Positions 30,266-47,283 of a stretch of 64,000 nt of DNA are shown here, one piece after another. The translations under genes were made by a program, and so were the position numbers. Each line of letters opens with the position of its first letter. Within the stretch, counting starts at the first letter, position 1. Under the pieces are notes generated by a model, which saw only the letters and a list, made by a program, of their open reading frames with translations, searched no databases and was not told the DNA's origin. The DNA comes from Winogradskyella sp. GTDB taxonomy: Bacteria > Bacteroidota > Bacteroidia > Flavobacteriales > Flavobacteriaceae. The stretch is taken from contig NZ_JADGDZ010000001.1 in NCBI RefSeq assembly GCF_016744625.1, positions 1-64,000 on the forward strand, read 5' to 3'.

Positions 30266-31786
30266 TTACCAACCTGGATTTGGATCTAAATTGGTGTTTA
30301 TATTTATCTCTTGTAATGGTATAGGGAACACTACATGCTTATCTTGAAAACTCTCTGCAAATGGCTTGCTGTGATTAATTAACGTTGTGCCTATTGCTTC
30401 TGTAGCAGTACTACCACGATGCCATCTATACAAATCAAACCAACGAATCCCAAACTCCATAGCTAACTCTACAGGACGCTCATGATGACGTATTTGTGTA
30501 CGTAGTTCTTCTTTTGTCATAGATCCTAATAGTGCAGCACCACCACGTAATCTTACAATGTTAACTTGCTCTATGGCTAAAGGTGTACTGTTGTTTTCGT
30601 TTAAAGCTTCTGCATACATTAATAAAACATCAGCATAACGAATCACAGAAATATTAGAACCATTATAAAAGTTTTCATCTGCATTAAATGCATACTTTTT
30701 AAAGTATTTAGGATGATTTAAATTTTCTGCAACACTAGCATATGTTTCATTTTGTTCTGAATCTCTGCTATACATTTCAGAATTAGGATCATCAAAGAAA
30801 ATACTTTCATAAACTCTATCACTAATTTCACCTCCCACAGCTAAATCTGTTTGCATTTCGTCAACTATCCATTGTGAAGGATAAAATAATTCCCAACCTC
30901 CAAAGGCATAAGGTGACACTTGAAAATTAAGAACCTGACGCTCATCATTTCCGTTAGAACGATCACCAGTAAATTGAATTTCAAAAACACTTTCATTTCC
31001 GTTTTCAGCTAATCCGTTAAAGTTATCTGCATAATTTGGTAATAAGGAATAACCCATACCTGTAACTTCTTGTAATTTAGTTTCTGCTTCACCCCATTTT
31101 TCTTGGAATAAATAGACTTTTCCTAATAATGATTTAGCAGCACCTTTTGTAGCTCTACCGCTCCACTCAGCAGAATAACTTGTTGGTAAATCTACCTCTG
31201 CTTCAGAAAGATCTGTTTCTATTTGTGCCCAAACCGCAGATGGTGCAGCTTGATTTGGAAATAAATTTTCTAAATCGCCACTAAACGTAGTTACAAGTGG
31301 TACATTTTCAAAACCAGTTACTAACCAAAAATAATAGTATGCTCTTAAGAATTTAGCTTCTGCAACAAGTCCTTTTTTAGTATCGTCAGAAAGTGCTTCC
31401 ATATTAGGAACTTGTTGTAGCATCTGATTTGCTCTACCAATTCCTGCATAACTAGCTTTCCACACACTAAATGGCCCACTTTCTTCTGTAGTATTAGAAA
31501 AACTTGCTAAAGAACGTCCATAGGTTTCTGCTGTATTATTTTCTATATCGTCTGCTCTGTAAGCCATTGACGTATATATCTCTTCAAAAAACTCCCATTT
31601 ACTGCCACTTGCACTTTGCATTGCAGCATATGTTGCCGTTAGAGCTTGCATCGCATGATCCTCAGTTTGCCAAAAACTTTCTTCGGTCAGCACCTCTTTA
31701 TTTTCAACATTAATAAAATCATCGCTACATGAATTTAAAAATCCAATAAAGATTACTGTTATAATTAGATATTTAATTTTTTTCAT
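30266..31786 (-). CDS. RagB/SusD family nutrient uptake outer membrane protein
   Basis: Lipobox NSC; SusD N-terminal and C-terminal patterns (VRLRGGAALL...FGIRWFDLYRW...FPIPLQEININTNLDPNPGW). Confidence 0.95.
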   Translation of the reverse strand: MKKIKYLIITVIFIGFLNSCSDDFINVENKEVLTEESFWQTEDHAMQALTATYAAMQSASGSKWEFFEEIYTSMAYRADDIENNTAETYGRSLASFSNTTEESGPFSVWKASYAGIGRANQMLQQVPNMEALSDDTKKGLVAEAKFLRAYYYFWLVTGFENVPLVTTFSGDLENLFPNQAAPSAVWAQIETDLSEAEVDLPTSYSAEWSGRATKGAAKSLLGKVYLFQEKWGEAETKLQEVTGMGYSLLPNYADNFNGLAENGNESVFEIQFTGDRSNGNDERQVLNFQVSPYAFGGWELFYPSQWIVDEMQTDLAVGGEISDRVYESIFFDDPNSEMYSRDSEQNETYASVAENLNHPKYFKKYAFNADENFYNGSNISVIRYADVLLMYAEALNENNSTPLAIEQVNIVRLRGGAALLGSMTKEELRTQIRHHERPVELAMEFGIRWFDLYRWHRGSTATEAIGTTLINHSKPFAESFQDKHVVFPIPLQEININTNLDPNPGW

Positions 31787-31807
31787 TTTACTTTTTTTAA
31801 ATTTAAT

Positions 31808-34800
31808 TTACATTGAAATATTTACGCCTAATATAAACGACTTAGATAATGGATAAAATCCTCTATCTACTCCTCTTGTAAAAGTTCCACCGTTTGCAAG
31901 TCCTGGATCGAACCCTGAATAATCTGTAATTGTAAACAAATTATTAGCTGTAACATATACTCTAGCATTAGTCATTGATAGTTTAGAAGCTAGAGATTCT
32001 GGAAGCGTATAACCTATTTGAATATTTTTTAATCTAAAATAAGATCCATTTTCTAAAAAATAACTCGAAGGACGAATATTATTATTTGGATCTCCAAACA
32101 CATTTCTTGGTATATTACTTCCTGTGTTTTGAGGTGTCCAAGCGTTTAATAAATCCGACGACATATTATTTCTATCTGTTCTATACAACCACATTTTTAC
32201 ACCATTGTAGATTTTGTTGCCTTGCGTACCTTGAAAGAACATACTCACATCAAAATTTTTGTATTTGGCATTAAAATTTAAGCCATATTCGAAATCTGGA
32301 AGACCGCTACCCATATATCTTTTATCTTCATCTCCTAAAGTTCCATTTCCACTTATATCTTTAAATCTAAGGTCTCCAGGTTGTGCATCTGGCTGAGCTC
32401 CATGAGCATCAATTTCTGCTTGATTTTGAAAAATCCCATCAGCTTCAAATAAATAAAAACGTCCAATCTCACCACCAACCTCTGTTCTCGTTGTTGGGAA
32501 GTTATTAAACTCAATAAAACCATCTGTGAAAGACTCATTTGCTATACCAAGTTTTGTTACCTTATTTTTTGAGCTACTTATATTTGCTGACACATCAAAA
32601 ATAAAGTCTTTATCCGTATCACTATTATAAGTAAGAGATAAACCCCATCCTTTATTTTCTAAATCACCTCCATTTGTTAATGGAAATGATGTAATACCAG
32701 ATGAAGCAGGTATTGGCACAGATACTAACATATCTGTTGTTTTAGATGTATAGTAATCAAACGTTGCTGTAATACTATTGTTTAAAAAACCTAAATCTAC
32801 ACCAAAATTAGTAGTTGCTGTTTCTTCCCATTGAATATCTGGAGTTGGCAAAGAGTTGGCAATTGCACCAACCAAAACGTTTTGGCTAACACCTTCTCCA
32901 AAAGGGTAATTTAACTGTTGTCCTCCCGAACCAATTCGAGCTAAAAATAAATGCTCACCAATAAGTTGATTACCTAAAGTACCATAACTAAATCTAGGCT
33001 TTATTTTACTAAACAAATCTGATTCGAAGAAACCTTCCTTGTGTAATGCCCAACCTAAAGACATAGAATAGAAAGTACCATATTTATTATCTGGTCCAAA
33101 TCTAGATGACCCATCTCTTCTTATACTAGTTTGTAAATAATACTTTTTATCGAAATCGTAATTTATACGTCCAAAATAAGACTGCAATGTGCTTGTTGAA
33201 TTAAATCCATAAGATGATTCATCACCAATACCAGCACCTAAAGCCTGTAATTGGTCTGATGCTAAAGTATTGTTTGATCCACCAACTGATCTAAATTGAC
33301 TTTTTTCTCGTGATATACCTAATAACACATCTACATCATGGTCTCCAAACTGCTTACGATAATTTAAAGTGTTATTCAGAGTCCATTCGTTAGTTCTTGA
33401 TCTTGACTCATCTAACAATGGATTATCATTTGTAGACTGTGGACCAAAATCATATGTTGGTAAGAAAAATGAAAAATGCGTGTTCTCTACATTTGCTCCA
33501 AATTGAAATTGATAGTTTAAACCTTCTATAATTTCTAATTTAGCAGCTACATTAAACTGCATGTAATCATTTTGGTCTGTTCTATCAGTAATTTCAGCTT
33601 CACCAATAGGATTCCCAGACCCTAAACCATCTGCTGGAGTAGCATATCCATTAATAGAATTTGAATCATAAATTGCCTTATGTGGTAATTGAGAATAAAT
33701 ATTCAAAAATGGAGAGAAACTCGCATTACCACCTCCAATAGGTTCAAAAATACCACGTGTATTTTCTCTAGTATAACTTAGACCTGGAGAAATTTTCAAT
33801 CTATCGTTAAATAGTTTGAAATCCATATTAAGACGTGTATTAAGTCTATCAAAATTCGTATTCACTACAGTACCTGAATTATCAAAGTATCCTGCAGAAA
33901 AGATATAATTCATTTTTTCCGTACCTCCTGATATTCCAATATCATGTTTTTGCTCAAAAGCGTTGTCTATATATTCCCCAACCCAATCAGAATCAGAATA
34001 CTGTTCTCCGCTAGTTAAATAAGGGGCTGGTGTAATACCAGCGTTGTTGTATGCATTTAGTTTAATTTGGTCGTGTTGACTTCTATTCGCCACACTTACA
34101 TTATCACTAACAGACTGCGTACTCATATAAGATCCAATTGTTACTCTTGGCTCACCAGATTTCCCCCTTTTTGTGGTAACAATTACCACACCATTTGAAG
34201 CTCTAGAACCATAAATGGTTGCTGCTGAAGCATCTTTTAATACGCTTATATTTGCAATATCTGCTGGATTAACATATGAAAGGTCTCCAGGAATTCCGTC
34301 AATAACAAATAATGGGTTGTTATTCCCAATTGTTCCTAAACCTCTAATTCTTATCACAGGATCACTTCCTGGAGCACCAGACGCAGAAGACACATTAACA
34401 CCTGCTGCCTGTCCTTGTAATGAAGTTGCAACACTAGATGTCGGAATTTTTTGAAGTTCAGCAACATCAACAGTTGAAATTGCAGATGTTACTTCTTCTC
34501 TTTTTTGAGTTCCAAAACCAACTAAAACCACTGCATCTAAACTCTCTGCACTTTCTACTAAAGAAACATTTATGGTTGTTTGGTCACCAACTGTAATCTC
34601 TTGAGTTAAAAAACCCAAATAACTATATACTAATATAGATTGATTGTTTGGTACTTCAATAGAATAATTTCCCTCAAAGTCAGTTTGCACTCCAACACTT
34701 TGATTACTTTTGAGTATGACTGTTGCTCCTGGAAGTGGAGCTCCAGTATTGTCAGTAATAGTTCCGTTTACTATAATACTCTGAGAAAAAGCATTATTAG

Positions 34801-34885
34801 TAAACCCAAACGTTACAAACATAAAAAGCAATAAAAACAGACCTCTAAAAGTGCCGTTTTGATTTTTTGATTGTTTTTTTTTCAT
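31808..34885 (-). CDS. SusC/RagA family TonB-linked outer membrane protein
   Basis: Carboxypeptidase-like N-domain, plug with NPLFVIDGIPGD and SVLKDASAATIYGSRASNGVVIVTTKRG. Confidence 0.97.
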   Translation of the reverse strand: MKKKQSKNQNGTFRGLFLLLFMFVTFGFTNNAFSQSIIVNGTITDNTGAPLPGATVILKSNQSVGVQTDFEGNYSIEVPNNQSILVYSYLGFLTQEITVGDQTTINVSLVESAESLDAVVLVGFGTQKREEVTSAISTVDVAELQKIPTSSVATSLQGQAAGVNVSSASGAPGSDPVIRIRGLGTIGNNNPLFVIDGIPGDLSYVNPADIANISVLKDASAATIYGSRASNGVVIVTTKRGKSGEPRVTIGSYMSTQSVSDNVSVANRSQHDQIKLNAYNNAGITPAPYLTSGEQYSDSDWVGEYIDNAFEQKHDIGISGGTEKMNYIFSAGYFDNSGTVVNTNFDRLNTRLNMDFKLFNDRLKISPGLSYTRENTRGIFEPIGGGNASFSPFLNIYSQLPHKAIYDSNSINGYATPADGLGSGNPIGEAEITDRTDQNDYMQFNVAAKLEIIEGLNYQFQFGANVENTHFSFFLPTYDFGPQSTNDNPLLDESRSRTNEWTLNNTLNYRKQFGDHDVDVLLGISREKSQFRSVGGSNNTLASDQLQALGAGIGDESSYGFNSTSTLQSYFGRINYDFDKKYYLQTSIRRDGSSRFGPDNKYGTFYSMSLGWALHKEGFFESDLFSKIKPRFSYGTLGNQLIGEHLFLARIGSGGQQLNYPFGEGVSQNVLVGAIANSLPTPDIQWEETATTNFGVDLGFLNNSITATFDYYTSKTTDMLVSVPIPASSGITSFPLTNGGDLENKGWGLSLTYNSDTDKDFIFDVSANISSSKNKVTKLGIANESFTDGFIEFNNFPTTRTEVGGEIGRFYLFEADGIFQNQAEIDAHGAQPDAQPGDLRFKDISGNGTLGDEDKRYMGSGLPDFEYGLNFNAKYKNFDVSMFFQGTQGNKIYNGVKMWLYRTDRNNMSSDLLNAWTPQNTGSNIPRNVFGDPNNNIRPSSYFLENGSYFRLKNIQIGYTLPESLASKLSMTNARVYVTANNLFTITDYSGFDPGLANGGTFTRGVDRGFYPLSKSFILGVNISM

Positions 34886-35153
34886 ATTGATTAGTTTATT
34901 GATTAGTCTTACCTCAACGTTAATTTGAGCATGTGGTTTGTAGTTGTCTCAAATATGAAGTTATTTTAGGGTATTACCTTAAAAACCACCTTTACTTAAC
35001 CTTTACATTACTCTTAATCCACTCTTTATTAGTGGAATTAAGATTCAATGCAATCCTATATAAAATAATTTATGAATGTGCTAATAAGAACACTATTTAA
35101 GCACTTTAGTATAATTAACAACAATTAAAAGAAGATCAAACGTTATTAAAAAC

Positions 35154-36836
35154 TTAGATGTTTTCTAAAAAACTAACTAGATTCACTTTTTTCTCTAAAC
35201 TTAACTTTTTTCTTAACCTGTGTCTTCCTATTTCTACAGAATTTAAAGAAATATTATTAAGATTTGCAATTTCTTTTGAGCTTAGTTTTAGTTTAACCTG
35301 CACTGCTAATTGCACATCTTTATCTGTTAAATGAGGATACTTCTTCTTAATTCTAAATAAAAAATCGCTTTGCAAGGTTTCTACATTTGTATGAAATCTC
35401 TGAATATCTTCATTAAAATCAAACTTAAACGTAAACTCTTTTATAAGATCATTAATGTCTTTTTTAAGTTGATTTATATCTGTAAAATTTAAACTCTTAA
35501 ATGATTTTGTTAGATCTTTATATATTGATGTTCTCTGTGATATAAATAAAGCTAAGTTTGTTAATTCCTTTTTGCGGAACTCTAGTTTGTGTTCAAGGTT
35601 TTCTCTTAGTAAAGATTGTGTTTTTAATTTTTCTTTAGACAACCTATTACGTTGTGCATAGAAAGCTTTACGTTTTATCATATTACTCCATAAATATAGG
35701 ATTATCAAAATTGCTATTACAGCCAATAAAATTGAACCTATTAATATGTATTTTCTCTTTTGCGCCTCTAAATTACGTTGTTGCTCTAATATCTTTATTT
35801 CCGATTCTTGGCGTTCTGCTTCATAAAGAATTCTCATTTCGGCCAGCTTCTCACTTTTATTACTTGAGAAAATTTCAGCTTTCCCATCTTCATATTTTTT
35901 ATAAGATTCAAACGCCTTTTTGTAATTACCTATAGCTAAAAAATATTCAGAATGAATTCTATCATTTTCAACAATCCACTCCTTATTACCTACAAGACTA
36001 TCTGAAATAAGACGAGCTTCTTCAATAAGTTTAAAACATTTATCATATTCTCCTAGTTCTAAATTAACAATTGCTAGTTCGTTTAATATCACTGCTTTAT
36101 TTTGAACATCATTGATTTTGTTAGAAATAACTAATGACGAATCTAAAAACTTCTTTGCTGACACCATATCACCAGTTTTCCGGTAACAAAGCCCCATATT
36201 TGTCATAGTTTCAGAGATTCTATCCTTATTATTAAACTCTTTTTTTAATTCTAAAGATTTTCTAAAGTAAGACAATGCTAGATGACAATTTTTCTTTTTA
36301 TCATAGATTAAACCAATACTATTGTAACTGTATGCAATGCGTTGTTTGTCATTTATTTTTTCATGTATACTTAGAGTTTCCATATGATACTCTAAAGCTT
36401 TGTCGTAATAACCTATATCATAATACAACCATCCTAATGTCCTTAATGTAAAGGCTAAATCGTAGTCCTCTCCTCTTTCTTTTCGTATTTCAAGCGATTG
36501 TAATCCTAATTGCAGTGCTTTATCATAAACATCATTGAATAAATGACCTTGACACAGATTAATAAGCGCAAGTCCTTCCTGATTTTTATTCTTAAACTTT
36601 TGAGACAACTGCAAAGCCTCTGTTGCATATACAATAGTGCTGTCTGGATTTATAGACCAATAGATTTCTGCTATCCTATTTAATAAAGGCACTCTTTCTT
36701 CACCAAAAGATTTTGGTAAAACTATTAAAAGGCTATCTAATTCGACTTGAGAGTCACTTGGGTTTTCATCCCAAATGTTAGTTTGAGCATAAGTTGAAAA
36801 ACTAAAAAGGAATATAATAATTAGTGCATTCTTCAT
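35154..36836 (-). CDS. TPR transcriptional regulator with C-terminal LuxR-like HTH
   Basis: Signal peptide/TPR/TM/coiled region then LTDKDVQLAVQVKLKLSSKEIANLNNISLNSVEIGRHRLRKKL. Confidence 0.88.
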   Translation of the reverse strand: MKNALIIIFLFSFSTYAQTNIWDENPSDSQVELDSLLIVLPKSFGEERVPLLNRIAEIYWSINPDSTIVYATEALQLSQKFKNKNQEGLALINLCQGHLFNDVYDKALQLGLQSLEIRKERGEDYDLAFTLRTLGWLYYDIGYYDKALEYHMETLSIHEKINDKQRIAYSYNSIGLIYDKKKNCHLALSYFRKSLELKKEFNNKDRISETMTNMGLCYRKTGDMVSAKKFLDSSLVISNKINDVQNKAVILNELAIVNLELGEYDKCFKLIEEARLISDSLVGNKEWIVENDRIHSEYFLAIGNYKKAFESYKKYEDGKAEIFSSNKSEKLAEMRILYEAERQESEIKILEQQRNLEAQKRKYILIGSILLAVIAILIILYLWSNMIKRKAFYAQRNRLSKEKLKTQSLLRENLEHKLEFRKKELTNLALFISQRTSIYKDLTKSFKSLNFTDINQLKKDINDLIKEFTFKFDFNEDIQRFHTNVETLQSDFLFRIKKKYPHLTDKDVQLAVQVKLKLSSKEIANLNNISLNSVEIGRHRLRKKLSLEKKVNLVSFLENI

Positions 36837-36978
36837 AATGATAACAAAAATGATAATTGTTCAATTTTTTAACCTGTAAGGTAAAGTAAAGGTATTTTTT
36901 AGAGTAATTATAAATTATTTTCGGAATTTGTTTCTTGAATAATTTAAATCTAAACCTCATATATTTCAAACCATCAAA

Positions 36979-38965
36979 ATGAAAAGAATTTTTCAATACT
37001 TAATTGGAGTAATCATACTAACTTGTATAGGGTGTAAACAGCAGGCCAATGGTGAAACTATTACTTCGTTGGCGTATCTAAAGAATAGTGAGAATACTTT
37101 AGATTTTGGTATTACACCAAGACACAAATACGACAGAGATGGATTAATGTATTCTGACCAAGGTGCATGGTTTGCCTTTGGCATACAAGATTCTACTCAA
37201 GATGTTATTGGGTTTTCAGGTCCATTTTTAATGACTCAACAAAATGGCACTTGGAGTAGTAAAAATTTAACAGGGTTAAAAATCACAAACCAAAAACTAG
37301 AATTAAACACCACTCGTTCCTTCAATAGTCATTTAGAACAATCTTTTCAAAACAAAGAAATCAGTGTTACACAATATCTTACTTATATCTCAGGTCATAC
37401 AGCATTAGTAAAGTCTGAATTTACTAATACTTCCAACACTAATTTAGAATTGCAAATAAATTGGGAAAGTCAATCTATATTAGCTGATAGTCTATCAATG
37501 ACAAGTAGCAAAAATGAGTTGATAATTACATCAAAATTAAGCACTGCGATAGGACATATTCTTTTTCCTAAAAACATAGTTATTCCTAGTATAGGTAGCA
37601 CCTATTTTACAAATCAGTATTTAATAAATTTAAAACCGAATGAAACCAAATCAGTTGTAGTTTCTCAATCATTTATTTTCCCAGAATACTCATGGGAGGA
37701 CGAACTAGAACTCATCAAAAAAACCAATTTCGATTCAATTTTAAAAATTCGAAAAACAGAAAAAAGCAATCAACTCAATGCTTTAATAAAAAAACGGAAA
37801 ACTCGATTTAAAGACAGCATTTACGCTCAAGTACTAACGAAAGCACATTTAACACTTCAAAATAATTGGCGTATTCCGGCAGGTGAAATAAAACACGAAG
37901 GATTATTTCCAAGTTACCATTATGTTTGGTTTAACGGTTTCTGGTCATGGGACTCATGGAAGCATTCAGTAGGACTTTCGCACTTTGATACAAGATTAGC
38001 CAAAGAACAAATTAAATTAATGTTTGATTTTCAATTGGACGATGGATTTATCGTTGATTGCGTATATAGAGATACACTAATTGAAGCACATAACTGGCGA
38101 GACACAAAACCTCCTTTATCTGCCTGGGCTGTAGCAAAAATTTATGAAAAAGACAAAGATATCGAGTTCATAAAGTATATGTACCCTAAACTAAAAAAGT
38201 ATCATAATTGGTGGTACAACAAACGTGATCACGATCAAGATGGTATTTGCGAATATGGATCAACTGATGGATCTGCAATTGCTTCAAAATGGGAAAGTGG
38301 AATGGACAATGCAATACGTTTTGATAATATTGAAATGCTAAAAAATTCTGAAGGTGCTTATTCTATGAATCAAGAAAGCGTTGATTTAAACGCTTATTTA
38401 TATGCCGAAAAATTATTCTTGGCAGATTTAGCAGATGCTTTAGAGTTAGATGATTCAAATACATATCGAAAGGATGCTGATGCTTTAAAAATTAAGGTGC
38501 AAACCCAATTTTTCGACACAGAAGATGGATGGTTTTACGATACCAACATAGAAGGAAATACATTTATTAAAGGAGAAGGTAGCGAAGGCTGGACAGCACT
38601 TTGGGCAAACGCGGCAACACAAGAACAAGCCGAAGCTGTTAAAAACCGCATGATGAATCCAAAAAAATTCTATACACATGTACCTTTTCAAACTATGAGT
38701 GCTGACCATCCTAAATTTGACCCATTAAAAGGTTATTGGAGAGGACCTAATTGGTTTGATCAATCTTATTTTGGCACAAAAGGCTTGCGTAATTATGGAT
38801 TTAAAGAAGAAGCAGATAAAGCTACTATTCAGATATTGAAAGGAGCAGAAGGTTTATTAGACAAAGGAATGTCTATTAGAGAGAATTATCACCCGCTAAC
38901 AGGAAAAGGTGGCAATGCCAAAAATTTTAGTTGGAGTGCTGCACATATAATAATGATGCTATTAG

Positions 38966-38973
<8 letters not shown>
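36979..38973 (+). CDS. GH63 family glycoside hydrolase lipoprotein (YgjK-like alpha-glucosidase)
   Basis: Lipobox CIGC; FWSWDSWKHS, TKPPLSAWAV, ASKWESGMDNA, GSEGWTALWANAATQEQAEAV, YWRGPNWFDQSYFG, RENYHPLTG, FSWSAAHI. Confidence 0.88.
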
Positions 38974-45158
<6,185 letters not shown>

Positions 45159-45195
45159 GAGTGCCTTATATTTACTACTCCATAAAAACAAACAA

Positions 45196-45227
45196 AAAAG
45201 CCCAATCGATTAGATTGGGCTTTTTTT
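45196..45227. terminator. Bidirectional intrinsic terminator
   Basis: AAAAAAGCCCAATCgattaGATTGGGCTTTTTTT between the GH2 gene and tRNA-Leu. Confidence 0.9.
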
Positions 45228-45229
45228 CG

Positions 45230-45311
45230 TACTCAAGGCGGGAATCGAACCCGCACGTCTTGCGACATTGGATTTTGAATCCAACGTGTCTACCAATTCC
45301 ACCACTTGAGC
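45230..45311 (-). tRNA. tRNA-Leu (anticodon CAA)
   Basis: Minus strand GCTCAAGTGGTGGAATTGGTAGACACGTTGGATTCAAAATCCAA...GGGTTCGATTCCCGCCTTGAGTA; loop TTCAAAA gives CAA; extended variable arm. Confidence 0.95.
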
Positions 45312-45452
45312 AATTTTGGACTGCAAAAATAGAAAATAATTTCTGCCAAGCAATTAAATTTAGTGGGTTTTATGCTTTTGCAAGTAAAATAATTCCCTAA
45401 ATTTGAACTTTGAAATAAATTAAACAATTAGACACTAAACCATTGAAAACAA

Positions 45453-46394
45453 ATGTCATACGAAACTACTGAAGCCAAAATTTTTACATGTAATCAAAGT
45501 CGAGATTTAGCAGAACAAATTGCTAAAGCTTATGGAGTTAAATTAGGCAACGTTATTACATCTACTTACAGTGATGGAGAATTTCAACCTTCTTATGAAG
45601 AATCTATTCGTGGTACACGTGTTTTCATTATAGGATCTACACATCCTGGCCCTGAGAATTTAATGGAAATGTTATTGATGATTGATGCAGCTAAACGAGC
45701 ATCTGCAAGACATATTACGGCCGTTATGCCTTATTTTGGTTGGGCTAGACAAGACAGAAAAGACAAACCAAGAGTGCCAATTGCTGCGAAATTAGTAGCA
45801 AAAATGTTAGAAGTCGCAGGTGCAACTCGTATTATTACAATGGATTTACACGCAGATCAAATCCAAGGATTCTTCGAAAAACCTGTGGATCATTTATTTG
45901 CTTCAACTGTATTTTTACCTTATTTAAAAAGCTTAAACCTAGATAATTTAACTATTGCTTCACCAGATATGGGAGGTTCCAAACGTGCATATGCATACTC
46001 TAAAGCCTTAAAAAGTGACGTAGTAATTTGTTACAAACAACGTGCTAAAGCAAATGTGATTTCTCACATGGAACTGATTGGTGATGTTACGGGGAAAAAC
46101 GTTGTACTCGTTGATGATATGGTAGATACAGCTGGCACATTAACAAAAGCAGCAGATTTAATGATGGAACGTGGTGCAAAAAGTGTTAGGGCAATTTGTA
46201 CACACCCAATTTTATCTGGTAGTGCTTACGAAAGACTTGAAGCATCTAAACTCGAAGAATTAATTGTAACAGACTCTATTCCTCTTCAAAAAGAAAGTAA
46301 AAAATTAAGAGTTATAAGCTGTGCCGATTTATTTGCTGCAGTTATGTATAATGTACATCATAATCAGTCTATTAGTAATAAATTTGTGATGTAA
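45453..46394 (+). CDS. prs: Ribose-phosphate pyrophosphokinase
   Basis: YSDGEFQPS, DLHADQIQGFF, VVLVDDMVDTAGTL. Confidence 0.97.
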   Translation: MSYETTEAKIFTCNQSRDLAEQIAKAYGVKLGNVITSTYSDGEFQPSYEESIRGTRVFIIGSTHPGPENLMEMLLMIDAAKRASARHITAVMPYFGWARQDRKDKPRVPIAAKLVAKMLEVAGATRIITMDLHADQIQGFFEKPVDHLFASTVFLPYLKSLNLDNLTIASPDMGGSKRAYAYSKALKSDVVICYKQRAKANVISHMELIGDVTGKNVVLVDDMVDTAGTLTKAADLMMERGAKSVRAICTHPILSGSAYERLEASKLEELIVTDSIPLQKESKKLRVISCADLFAAVMYNVHHNQSISNKFVM

Positions 46395-46505
46395 ATTACC
46401 TCTTATAAACTTCAATCTTCTTACTACTTTGCTCATTTTTATTTTTACGTATTTCTGTGCAAATAAAAAAGACAGCAAAACACTAGTAATTAAGCATAAA
46501 ATTTA

Positions 46506-46513
46506 TAAATTTG
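46506..46513 (+). promoter_or_regulatory. Bacteroidota-type -7 element TAAATTTG upstream of rplY
   Basis: Matches TAnnTTTG; no clear -33 element; followed by a CCCTCAAAATGAGGG hairpin. Confidence 0.4.
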
Positions 46514-46563
46514 CAGCCCTCAAAATGAGGGAATTAAATATTTATTAAATAAACATTTTAAAA

Positions 46564-47208
46564 ATGAAATCAATTACAATCAATGGATCTCAAAGAGAAA
46601 GCGTAGGTAAAAAAGCAACAAAAGCCTTACGTAATGCTGGTCAGGTTCCTTGCGTATTATACGGAGGAGACAAGCCACTACATTTCTCAGCACCAGAATT
46701 GGCTTTCTCAAAGTTAGTGTACACTCCAGATGCGCTTACTGTTGTGATTGCATTAGACAGTGGTGAATCACTTAGCGCTATTATGCAAGACATTCAATTT
46801 CACCCTGTAACAGACAGAATTCTTCATGTAGATTTCTATCAAACTTTCGAAGATAAAGAAATTATGATGGAGATTCCTGTACACATTATTGGTGCATCTC
46901 AAGGTGTTCTAAATGGTGGTGTATTAAGAAGAAACCAACGTAAATTAAGAGTTAAAGCTATTCCAGCTAACTTACCAGATTTTTTAGAAGCAGATATTAC
47001 TCCCTTAAAAATTGGAAGTAAGCTTTATATTACTGAGTTAGAAAATGACGGTTTTACATTCTTACATCCAGATAACACGGTTGTATGTCAAGTAAGACGT
47101 TCTAGAGCTGCACTTGTTGAAGAAGAAGAAGAAGAGGAAGAAGAAGGAGCTGAAGGAGCAACAGCTGAAGGAACTGAAGGAGCAACAGCTGAAGCGGCAC
47201 AAGAATAG
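46564..47208 (+). CDS. rplY: 50S ribosomal protein L25/Ctc
   Basis: L25 sequence ([31 protein letters not shown]) with an acidic Glu-rich C-terminal tail. Confidence 0.95.
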   Translation: MKSITINGSQRESVGKKATKALRNAGQVPCVLYGGDKPLHFSAPELAFSKLVYTPDALTVVIALDSGESLSAIMQDIQFHPVTDRILHVDFYQTFEDKEIMMEIPVHIIGASQGVLNGGVLRRNQRKLRVKAIPANLPDFLEADITPLKIGSKLYITELENDGFTFLHPDNTVVCQVRRSRAALVEEEEEEEEEGAEGATAEGTEGATAEAAQE

Positions 47209-47230
47209 ATAAAAACTATTTCAAATATTT

Positions 47231-47265
47231 AAAAAGCATTCTTTTACAGAATGCTTTTTTTATTT
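47231..47265 (+). terminator. Intrinsic terminator after rplY
   Basis: AAAAAGCATTCttttacaGAATGCTTTTTTT. Confidence 0.85.
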
Positions 47266-47283
47266 TTACACAAAGTTGACTCA

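Noticed and set aside
45161-45400. 79-aa ORF across the terminator and tRNA-Leu
   Set aside because: Overlaps a clear tRNA gene; its sequence (SRRESNPHVLRHWILNPTCLPIPPLEQF) is a known type of tRNA-derived false ORF.
47251-47283. Pth start at 47251
   Set aside because: That codon lies inside the rplY terminator hairpin; 47284 or 47350 is more plausible.
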